From NCBI GenBank assembly GCA_011041825.1, contig DRAO01000161.1:1-5165 (forward strand): a DNA stretch of 5,165 nt, in the 5' to 3' direction. The translations under genes and the position numbers were made by a program. The DNA comes from Chloroflexota bacterium (GTDB taxonomy: Bacteria > Chloroflexota > Anaerolineae > SpSt-600). Of this stretch, positions 1 to 5,165 are shown one piece after another. Within the stretch, counting starts at the first letter, position 1. Each line of letters starts with the position of its first letter. The notes below the pieces were generated by a model. That model saw only the letters and a program-made list of their open reading frames with translations, was not told where the DNA came from and ran no database searches.

Positions 1-28
1 AAACGTTACGGACATCTAGTTCAAGCAT
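1..28 (-). CDS. Start of probable Liv-type ABC ATPase (partial)
   Basis: Only nine codons and one base are visible, reading M-L-E-L-D-V-R-N-V from an ATG whose A is the last base of the livM stop codon (TGATG overlap). That opening resembles the first beta strand of LivG/LivF ATPases, which commonly begin with M-L-E-V or M-L-E-L followed a few residues later by the aromatic A-loop region. A liv permease pair is normally followed by these ATPase genes. Two Shine-Dalgarno candidates lie in the end of livM. No Walker A motif is in view, so choosing between LivG and LivF, or confirming an ATPase at all, is not possible here. The call rests on the overlap, the ribosome site and gene order. Confidence 0.6.
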
Positions 29-1038
29 CAGGCCTCCACCTCCTTAGCTCGTCTGCGTTTGAGTACCGCCTCTTCCCTTGCTTTCCGCAAGAACAAACGG
101 TCAATAACGGGGTAGAGCAACCCATTTCGGGCGAAACGCAAGGTTAGCATAAGCAAGACGCCGAAAGCAGCATACCGCCAGATACCTGGCTCGATGTGCC
201 AACCTAAGATATTTATTTCTCGCAGCCACTCCAAAGCGATGCGGCAGAGGAAAGCACCTATAGCGGCTCCCATCAAGCTCTCGATGCCGCCGATGACTGC
301 GAAAGCGATAATCAGCGACATCTGGAGAATCTCCATAATATTGGGAGTGATTATTCCAACTTGATGGTAGAAAATGCCTCCTGCCAGACCCACTATGGTG
401 CTCGTGATGGCGAAGATCAGGACTTTGTATCGCACTGTGTCTACTCCCATTGCAGCAGCAGCGTCTTCATCCTCTCGCATTGCCTTTATAAAGAGGCCAA
501 ATCGGGAACCTGCAAGCCAGTACATAAAGGCCATTGTGACAAGCAGCATAACCAGGGTTATATAATACTGAGCAGTAGGAGTGATATGGGGGTAAAGAGG
601 CTTCATCTCCAGGCCGGTGCTGCCTTCAGTAATCTGATACTCGCTCAAGACAATGATGCGCAGTATTTCTGAGAAAGCGATGGTGAACAAGGCCAGGTAA
701 GCTCCCCTCAGCCGTAAGCACAGGAAGCCAATGAAAACCCCCACTAATCCGGCCGTAAGGGTGCCGATCAGGATTCCCAGGAAAGGTGGAACGCCCAGGT
801 ATTTACCCAGCAAGCCGCTGGTATAAGCGCCGATACCCACGAATGCCACGTGGGCAAAGGAGAACTGTCCTGCTATCCCGGCTAGCAGAGCCCAGCTGGA
901 GGACAAAATGGCGTAAAAGAAGGCGCTGGTGAGTACGAACATCTGGTAAGGGAAGCGGTGCAAGTGCAAGGGGAGCAAAAGCAAAGCGGCAACTATTGCC
1001 CCACTTGCAAGCCAGCGGATGTCGAATATCTTTTTCAC
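28..1038 (-). CDS. livM: Branched-chain amino acid ABC transporter permease LivM
   Basis: This is a membrane permease subunit of 336 aa, a usual LivM length. It is predicted to pair with LivH to form the channel for amino acids delivered by the lipoprotein LivK. The sequence shows many hydrophobic segments and the family's landmarks. G-Q-F-S-F-A-H-V-A-F-V-G-I-G-A-Y lies near residues 57-72 and L-R-L-R-G-A-Y-L-A-L near 108-117. The cytoplasmic ATPase-contact loop (S-R-F-G-L-F-I-K-A-M-R-E-D then A-A-A-A-M-G-V) spans about 178-199, and G-G-I-E-S-L-M-G lies near 250-257. The C-terminus is a charged Arg/Lys/Glu tail of about 20 residues. The start is GTG at 1038, chosen because GGAGG lies 5 nt before it and because it overlaps the livH stop by four bases (GTGA), implying translational coupling. 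The stop is TGA. The transported substrate cannot be read from the permease; amides, urea or aromatic amino acids are alternatives within this family. Confidence 0.95.
   Translation of the reverse strand: MKKIFDIRWLASGAIVAALLLLPLHLHRFPYQMFVLTSAFFYAILSSSWALLAGIAGQFSFAHVAFVGIGAYTSGLLGKYLGVPPFLGILIGTLTAGLVGVFIGFLCLRLRGAYLALFTIAFSEILRIIVLSEYQITEGSTGLEMKPLYPHITPTAQYYITLVMLLVTMAFMYWLAGSRFGLFIKAMREDEDAAAAMGVDTVRYKVLIFAITSTIVGLAGGIFYHQVGIITPNIMEILQMSLIIAFAVIGGIESLMGAAIGAFLCRIALEWLREINILGWHIEPGIWRYAAFGVLLMLTLRFARNGLLYPVIDRLFLRKAREEAVLKRRRAKEVEA
33..45 (-). promoter_or_regulatory. Ribosome binding site for the next ABC gene
   Basis: The last codons of livM read AAGGAGGTGGAGG on the minus strand. They hold two Shine-Dalgarno cores, one 4 nt and one about 10 nt before the ATG at 28-26. 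Together with the TGATG stop/start overlap this supports a translationally coupled downstream gene running off the left edge. Confidence 0.6.
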
Positions 1039-2228
1039 CGTCTCCTCCCAAACAGGCCTGTAGGTTTAAGCAGCAGGATAAGGGCGAAAATAATCAGCCC
1101 GAAAACATCCCGGTAAGCGGCTCCTTTACTGGGGTCAGGGTAACAGCCGGCCCCGAGAGCCTCTACTAATCCCAGGATTAGTCCACCCACCAATGCTCCA
1201 GGGACGGACCCCAGCCCTCCTAAAACGATGATGACATAGGAGCGCCGAGAGGCTGCTGCGCCGACGCCAGGAACCCACGAGAAAATAGGTATCATCGCTG
1301 CTCCTGACATCCCGGCCAGCATAGTACCAATGCTGAAAGCTAAAGTGTTCATATTCAATGGGTTGATGCCAGCGATGGCCGCTGCTTGTTTGTTCATACT
1401 TACTGCTCGAAGTCCCTTGCCCCACCAAGTCCTGTATAGAAAATATGTGAGGCCCAGGATTAGGGCAACTCCCACAGCGGCAGCGACAAGACGATTGGGA
1501 ATGAGAGAGATGGAAAAGAGCTTGAAACTCTTTGTTTTAAGGTAAGGGCTGACCTTGTGAGGAAATGGCCCTACTATGGCAAGAGTGGTGTATTCCAGGA
1601 AGAAGCCGAAACCGAAGGTCACCAGGATAGCATATTCCCCTACTCGCTCCACCCCGCCTTTGTGCATTGGGCTCAGGAAGAGCTTATCGAACACAGCTCC
1701 GATGACTAATGTGACCAAACCGGCCACAGGGATGGCAAAGATGGGGTTTACTTTGAGGAAGCTGTTGAGGAAATAGTAAGAGATGTAACCGCCGAGCATA
1801 TAAAACTGGCCGTGAGTGAAACTGATAATTCCCTGGATTGAGTATATGAGGGTCAGGCCGACACCGATGAGGGCATAAATAAAACCGATGGTCAACCCGT
1901 TGGCTGCCTGGTTAGCCACATAATTGGGATTAGTCACGCACAGGTTTTCAGGCTGGAGCAAAGCGAAAAGTCCGTAAAGCTCTACAGCGGCGAGGATTCC
2001 GGTGCCTGCTCCCCAGTACCAGCGGCTTACTTCAGGGGTGAAATAGCGAAGTGGCAGCACCAAGAAAGGCCCTAAAGTGAATCCCCCCAAACCTCCTATC
2101 ATCCTGGCAGGGGCGTCTTCTAATCCTTTACGGCGGTAAACTCGTGGCAACCACCAAGCTCCGATAGCCGCCCATATTGGCCCTGCCAGTAAAAGCCATA
2201 GGAAAACAATAACATATGTTTTTCCCAT
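1035..2228 (-). CDS. livH: Branched-chain amino acid ABC transporter permease LivH with N-terminal extension
   Basis: This is an integral membrane permease of 397 aa, about 100 longer than typical LivH proteins (roughly 290-310). The conserved LivH core starts near residue 102 (N-Q-A-A-N-G-L-T-I-G-F-I-Y-A-L-I) and continues with I-S-F-T-H-G-Q-F-Y-M-L-G at 135-146. The ATPase-contact loop is near 269-289 (W-G-K-G-L-R-A-V ... A-A-A-I-A-G-I-N-P). I-V-L-G-G-L-G-S-V-P-G-A-L-V-G-G lies at 334-349. The extra N-terminus holds three predicted hydrophobic segments, about 5-27, 43-60 and 71-91, joined by a basic loop (R-V-Y-R-R-K-G). The start is ATG, with AAGGAG 5 nt upstream. No internal start at the core boundary has a convincing ribosome site, so the long form looks genuine. 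It follows livK by 119 bp across a strong hairpin and overlaps livM by 4 bp. The substrate is probably a branched-chain or other hydrophobic amino acid, by family only. Confidence 0.94.
   Translation of the reverse strand: MGKTYVIVFLWLLLAGPIWAAIGAWWLPRVYRRKGLEDAPARMIGGLGGFTLGPFLVLPLRYFTPEVSRWYWGAGTGILAAVELYGLFALLQPENLCVTNPNYVANQAANGLTIGFIYALIGVGLTLIYSIQGIISFTHGQFYMLGGYISYYFLNSFLKVNPIFAIPVAGLVTLVIGAVFDKLFLSPMHKGGVERVGEYAILVTFGFGFFLEYTTLAIVGPFPHKVSPYLKTKSFKLFSISLIPNRLVAAAVGVALILGLTYFLYRTWWGKGLRAVSMNKQAAAIAGINPLNMNTLAFSIGTMLAGMSGAAMIPIFSWVPGVGAAASRRSYVIIVLGGLGSVPGALVGGLILGLVEALGAGCYPDPSKGAAYRDVFGLIIFALILLLKPTGLFGRRR
1044..1048 (-). promoter_or_regulatory. Ribosome binding site fixing the GTG start of livM
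   Basis: The minus strand reads GGGAGGAGACGGTGA: GGAGG is 5 nt before the GTG, which is itself embedded in the GTGA overlap with the livH stop. No ATG in the same frame lies nearby, so this site decides the start. Confidence 0.8.
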
Positions 2229-2233
2229 ACTCT

Positions 2234-2239
2234 CTCCTT
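2234..2239 (-). promoter_or_regulatory. Ribosome binding site supporting the long LivH start
   Basis: AAGGAG on the minus strand lies 5 nt before the ATG at 2228. This is the best ribosome site available for livH. It supports translation of the whole 397-residue product rather than a shorter form beginning at the conserved core. Confidence 0.75.
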
Positions 2240-2294
2240 GAAATCAAAATTTGGTAAAGGCCGCTATAAATGGCTCGGGGCAATAATGTAAGTA

Positions 2295-2331
2295 TCGGGT
2301 GCGGCGTGCCTGTGAAGCACGCCGCACCCGA
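2295..2331. repeat. Perfect 15-bp inverted repeat (hairpin) between livK and livH
   Basis: The arms at 2295-2309 and 2317-2331 are exact reverse complements of each other, very GC-rich (TCGGGTGCGGCGTGC on one side), with a 7-nt loop. It lies 16 nt past the livK stop and about 66 nt before the livH start. The minus-strand bases that follow (TACTTACATTATT) are not a T-tract, so it does not look like a standard intrinsic terminator. A likely role, by analogy with intercistronic palindromes such as the one between malE and malF in E. coli, is to protect the 3' end of livK mRNA and lower downstream expression. It could also be a copy of a dispersed genomic repeat. Confidence 0.85.
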
Positions 2332-2347
2332 GTGCATTCGCTCTTAA

Positions 2348-3718
2348 TTAAGGCTTCGTGCCAGGCTTAATGTAGACAGTGTTGTGGGTCTGATACTCAG
2401 GAGGCCAGAGCACCGCTGCTTCTTCCCAGTCCTGATTGGGTTCAAAGTATTGAAGCACCAGCGCAGCGGGATTAGGCCATTGATGCCACATATAAGCTGG
2501 CACGCTGCCATCGGCGGGGAGTGGGTTCTTGCTGGTGTACTTGAACCAGTAGCGGCCCTGGGAGAGCACAATGTCGGTCTCCTCCAGCGCTTCGATGATA
2601 GCCTGGGGGTCGGTGGAACCAGCACGCTCGATGGCGTCGGCCAAAATCCAAACGCTGTCATAAGCCTCCAGCACGTAGCTAGGCGGCTTGGTCTTGAAGG
2701 CTTTCTCGTACTCCTCAGCCACGTGGTGGGTCATATCATTCCACAACGAGCGTGGCAGGCCCACGTGAGTGAACACGAAGTAGTTGCCATCAGGTACGCT
2801 CTCCCAGAATTCGGGCTGGATGGCCACCTGGTTGGCAATGCCGATAGTGGTCTCGGTGGGAGCGATACCCATCTCCACCATCTGCTGCTCCAGGTTGAAG
2901 CTGGTCTCACCGGTGACCGCCTCTGCGCTTACCACATCCGGCGGCGGGTCCATAGCCTGGATGCGGGTCAGGATGGGGGTGAAGTCTGTGGTGCCCATCT
3001 CGACGAAGAAGGTCTCCACGACCTCGATGCCTTTTTCTTCCAGGAGTTTCTTCTGCTTCTCAACCATCCCGGTGCCGAAATCGGTGTTCTCACCGATGAG
3101 GACCACCCGCTTCACACCCACTTCGGCCATCCAGTCTACAACGGCTCGGGCAACCATACTAGAAGCAGGGGCAATGCGGAAGACTTCGGGATACCCGAGT
3201 TCGGTAATTTTATCGGCCCAGGTTTCGGAGAACAGGACCGGGATGCCGTACTTGTGGGCCACTTCTGCTATAGCCAAACCGACGGAGCTGTGATATTCGC
3301 CAGTGATGGCTACAACTTTATTCTCATTGATGAGGCGCTCGGCTACAGCAGTACCACGCTCAGGCAAACCTTCAGTATCAGCAAAGATGAGTTCTAGAGG
3401 CTTGCCCAGCACCCCGCCTTTCTCGTTGATTTCTTTTGTGGCTAGCTTCATTGCAAATTGCATGGCGATTCCCCCCACTACAGTACCGGGGGCTGAGAGA
3501 GGTCCAACACCACCGATACGGATGGTCTCAGCGGGGGCGGGGGTCGGGGTGACTACCACTTCTTTGGTCACCACCTTCTCTACCTCTTTGGTGACCACTT
3601 TCTCCACTTCTTTGGTCACCACTACGGTTTCTTTTATGACTTGCGGTGTAGGGGTGGCGCACCCCGCCAGCAATGATAGCATTAGCAAGAGTGAAATCAG
3701 AGCCCATACTTTTCTCAT
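2348..3718 (-). CDS. livK: Branched-chain amino acid ABC transporter substrate-binding lipoprotein (LivK-like)
   Basis: This is an extracytoplasmic solute-binding protein of 456 aa of the type I periplasmic-binding (Peripla_BP_6) family. It is predicted to capture an amino acid and pass it to LivHM. Residues 1-20 form a lipoprotein signal (M-R-K, hydrophobic core, lipobox L-A-G-C, lipidated Cys20). Residues 33-56 are three V-V-T-K-E-V-E-K-type repeats, followed by a T-P-T-P-A-P-A linker. The binding fold begins at I-R-I-G-G-V-G-P-L near 66-74. It shows the usual early helix (F-A-M-K-L-A-T-K-E-I-N-E-K-G-G-V-L-G-K) at 88-106, a G-E-Y-H-S-S ligand-loop candidate at 140-145, and a second lobe from about 190. 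Cys20 is the only cysteine, so there is no disulfide. The ATG start has AGGAGG 7 nt upstream. The stop is TAA, while its three neighbours end in TGA, which fits higher expression. The ligand is uncertain: relatives bind branched-chain or aromatic amino acids, amides or urea. Confidence 0.93.
   Translation of the reverse strand: MRKVWALISLLLMLSLLAGCATPTPQVIKETVVVTKEVEKVVTKEVEKVVTKEVVVTPTPAPAETIRIGGVGPLSAPGTVVGGIAMQFAMKLATKEINEKGGVLGKPLELIFADTEGLPERGTAVAERLINENKVVAITGEYHSSVGLAIAEVAHKYGIPVLFSETWADKITELGYPEVFRIAPASSMVARAVVDWMAEVGVKRVVLIGENTDFGTGMVEKQKKLLEEKGIEVVETFFVEMGTTDFTPILTRIQAMDPPPDVVSAEAVTGETSFNLEQQMVEMGIAPTETTIGIANQVAIQPEFWESVPDGNYFVFTHVGLPRSLWNDMTHHVAEEYEKAFKTKPPSYVLEAYDSVWILADAIERAGSTDPQAIIEALEETDIVLSQGRYWFKYTSKNPLPADGSVPAYMWHQWPNPAALVLQYFEPNQDWEEAAVLWPPEYQTHNTVYIKPGTKP
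3551..3622 (-). repeat. Three in-frame 24-bp repeats in the livK tether
   Basis: Three consecutive 24-bp units encode V-V-T-K-E-V-E-K, V-V-T-K-E-V-E-K and V-V-T-K-E-V-V-V (residues 33-56). The first two units differ only at synonymous third positions (GTG/GTC, GAA/GAG, GTG/GTA, AAA/AAG). The peptide has therefore been conserved while the DNA drifted. It lies directly after the lipidated cysteine and probably forms a spacer between membrane and binding domain. Confidence 0.85.
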
Positions 3719-3749
3719 AGCTCCCCCTCCTAAAAAGTTTTGGGCTTGC

Positions 3750-3780
3750 GTGGGAGGGCTTTCGCTCTCTTCCCTCCCAC
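3750..3780. repeat. Perfect 9-bp inverted repeat in the livK leader
   Basis: The arms GTGGGAGGG (3750-3758) and CCCTCCCAC (3772-3780) are perfectly complementary, with a 13-nt loop. On the minus strand the loop includes GCGAAAGC, which could close a GAAA tetraloop. The structure would sit about 31 nt before the livK ATG. The nearest T run (CTTTTT) begins about 14 nt beyond the stem, too far for a typical intrinsic terminator. Possible roles are a weak terminator or attenuator for read-through from the aminomutase gene, or a 5' stabilising hairpin for livK mRNA. Confidence 0.65.
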
Positions 3781-3879
3781 AGTCGGCTTATTTCCCTTTC
3801 ACTTTGGCTTATCACCTCCCTTCCCACCAGGATATTCAGCGGCTTTGACGGCGATTTTGCGCTTTACCCGGGCCTCATA

Positions 3880-5165
3880 TCACCAGTAATACCAGATGGT
3901 CTCATAATCTGCTGGGTTCTCACCTTCTTCTTTAAGCTTTTGCAGGTAGTCATAGATGGGGAAGTCTTCATAGACGAAGGGCTGGGTAGGAGTGATGCCT
4001 TTTTCCCAGGGATGCCAGAGGTAAACACGAGCACCGTTGGGCTTTATCCCCACCAGCACCCGGTCCTGGCGGGCACGCACGTGGTTTTTACCTAAACGGG
4101 GGACGTTGAACACCGGTTCATCGGTGCGGAAGATGCCGGGCAGGAGCCGGGCCTCTTCCTTACGCTCTTGCAGAAGTCGGGCCAGAGGCACCATATAGTC
4201 ACGGGTCTCGCCTTTGACCTTGGGGTAAAAAGTATAATACGGGTCAACGCCCACTTTCTTCATCGCAATGCGGGTGGCCACCGTCTGGAAGCGGCGGCTG
4301 GTCTGGAAGGTGTAGACCTGCTGGTTGTAAACGTAAATCCCCCGGCGACGCAGTTTTGCCACTGCTTCGGCCAGGTCAGGTGTGATCTCGGCGGCGCTCT
4401 CGATGTGGGTGACCACACAGACGTTTCGCTTGCCCGGTTCGATGTAGCGGCCCAGGATGTCGGCCAACTCATCGGTGATGCGCATCGGCATCGTTACCGG
4501 GGCACGGGTGCCCCACCGGATGTTCACCACGTGGTCCATCTGGCTGAGCCGCTCCATCAGGTATTCGATGCGTTTGTCGCTGAGGAAGAAGGGGTCACCC
4601 CCGGTGATGAGCACATCGGTCATTGACTCGTGCTGGGCGAACCAATCGAGGGCTTTTTCCAGCGTCGAACGGGGAGGTATGGCTCCGGGCATCATCGGGC
4701 CGGTTATCTCCCAGTTGCGCTGGCAGTAGACACATATTTGGGGACAGGTATCGAACGGCTTGAGGATGGCGATGGTCACATAGCGGCGAGTCACCAAATC
4801 CACCGGTGATGTATCGTGCTCGCCCATAAAGTCGAAGTAGAACTCCCGGTCATCCCGGTGTTCGATCATCGTGCGGACGTAGTGGAGCGGCGGGATCACC
4901 TGGGCCCTGATCTGCCAATCCCACTTGCGGTCGGCGGATTCGAAATCGAAGAGCGAGAGGTAATACGGGGTGATGCCGAAGGGGATGTCGTATTTCACGG
5001 CCAGCTCGATGGCCTCGATTTCCTCCTTGGTCAGGGGCACGAGCTGCTTCAGATGGTATAGGCCCTCCTCGCCTTTGAGGATGTGGCGTAGCTGCCAGAT
5101 GTGGTTGTACCAGTGGTGCTCGGTGGCGTCGAAATAATCAATGATGCGTTGGCGGTTGGCTTCCC
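3880..5165 (-). CDS. kamA: KamA-family radical SAM aminomutase (5' end outside window)
   Basis: At least 428 residues are open to the right edge. A GTG at 5040 is not the true start, because the 41 codons before it stay open and read like the family N-terminus (H-H-W-Y-N-H-I-W-Q-L-R-H then L-V-P-L-T-K-E-E-I). Family members move an amino group from C2 to C3 of an amino acid using a 4Fe-4S cluster, S-adenosylmethionine and PLP. Counting the 5040 codon as residue 1, the cluster motif C-P-Q-I-C-V-Y-C has Cys99, Cys103 and Cys106. Arg108 matches the carboxylate-binding Arg134 of clostridial lysine 2,3-aminomutase. G-G-D-P is at 147-150. Lys318, in V-P-R-L-G-K, is the expected PLP lysine, although the usual P-G-G-G-G-K loop is degenerate. 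Lys274 and Asn312 occupy the places of the lysine-binding Asp293 and Asp330, so the substrate may be glutamate or another amino acid. The symbol names the family only; the cytoplasmic location is inferred. It ends 161 bp before livK on the same strand. Confidence 0.9.
   Translation of the reverse strand, partial: EANRQRIIDYFDATEHHWYNHIWQLRHILKGEEGLYHLKQLVPLTKEEIEAIELAVKYDIPFGITPYYLSLFDFESADRKWDWQIRAQVIPPLHYVRTMIEHRDDREFYFDFMGEHDTSPVDLVTRRYVTIAILKPFDTCPQICVYCQRNWEITGPMMPGAIPPRSTLEKALDWFAQHESMTDVLITGGDPFFLSDKRIEYLMERLSQMDHVVNIRWGTRAPVTMPMRITDELADILGRYIEPGKRNVCVVTHIESAAEITPDLAEAVAKLRRRGIYVYNQQVYTFQTSRRFQTVATRIAMKKVGVDPYYTFYPKVKGETRDYMVPLARLLQERKEEARLLPGIFRTDEPVFNVPRLGKNHVRARQDRVLVGIKPNGARVYLWHPWEKGITPTQPFVYEDFPIYDYLQKLKEEGENPADYETIWYYW

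Noticed and set aside
2263..2292. A possible minus-strand promoter for livH: CTTACA, an 18-bp spacer, then TATAGC.
   Set aside because: Each hexamer matches only four of six consensus bases, which is common by chance. The hairpin already explains how livK and livHM expression could differ.
2295..2331. Calling the livK-livH hairpin an intrinsic terminator.
   Set aside because: Neither strand has a T-tract directly after the stem, and the coupled livH and livM genes follow on the same strand with no clear promoter of their own.
2384..3397. A 337-codon open frame on the plus strand opposite livK.
   Set aside because: livK is strongly supported by its lipobox, family motifs and ribosome site. 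The opposite frame shows no recognisable domain and is expected from codon bias.
3528..3827. A 99-codon minus-strand frame starting with GTG upstream of livK and overlapping its first 190 bases.
   Set aside because: It runs out of frame with livK, its composition is Arg/Ser/Gly-rich and biased by the livK repeats, and no ribosome site is properly spaced to its start. It is best seen as a shadow frame.
4168..4626. A 152-codon plus-strand frame opposite the aminomutase.
   Set aside because: It is antisense to the conserved radical-SAM domain, and no ribosome site or recognisable protein motif supports it.
4998..5040. GTG at 5040 as the start of the aminomutase.
   Set aside because: The frame stays open to the window edge, and the 41 upstream codons read like the conserved N-terminal region of the family, so the real start lies outside the window.

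Overview
The window reads entirely from the minus strand. It carries part of a branched-chain/hydrophobic amino-acid ABC uptake operon (livK-livH-livM, with the first codons of a probable ATPase gene at the left edge). Upstream of it lies the 3' part of a radical-SAM/PLP aminomutase gene of the lysine 2,3-aminomutase (KamA) family.

Organism: probably a member of Chloroflexota, perhaps an Anaerolineae-like lineage. The main clue is the binding lipoprotein. Its tether after the lipobox is a run of V-V-T-K-E-V-E-K repeats ending in a T-P-T-P-A-P linker, a style familiar from lipoproteins of that phylum. Base composition is moderately GC-rich and Shine-Dalgarno sites are strong (GGAGG type). This placement is an inference from style, not a phylogeny.

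Layout in transcription order (right to left): the KamA-family aminomutase enters from beyond the right edge and ends at 3880. A 161-bp gap follows, holding a perfect 9-bp inverted repeat and a pair of 7-bp direct repeats. Then comes livK (3718-2348), a lipoprotein solute-binding protein. A 119-bp gap carries a very strong 15-bp perfect hairpin (2295-2331) without a T-tract. Next is livH (2228-1035), a permease with an unusual N-terminal extension of about 100 residues. livM (1038-28) overlaps livH by 4 bp (GTGA). Finally, a TGATG overlap leads into a new reading frame that begins M-L-E-L-D-V-R-N-V, as livG/livF ATPases do. No stretch longer than 300 bases lacks a gene.

How it works together: the lipoprotein would capture an amino acid (or related amide) outside the membrane and deliver it to a LivH/LivM channel driven by ATPases encoded just past the left edge. 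The hairpin between livK and livH is placed where it could keep binding-protein mRNA more abundant than permease mRNA. The aminomutase may or may not belong to the same pathway. Its substrate pocket, read by motif alignment, has Lys and Asn where lysine 2,3-aminomutase has its two lysine-recognising Asp residues. That is the pattern I recall for glutamate 2,3-aminomutase. This is the most interesting point in the window.
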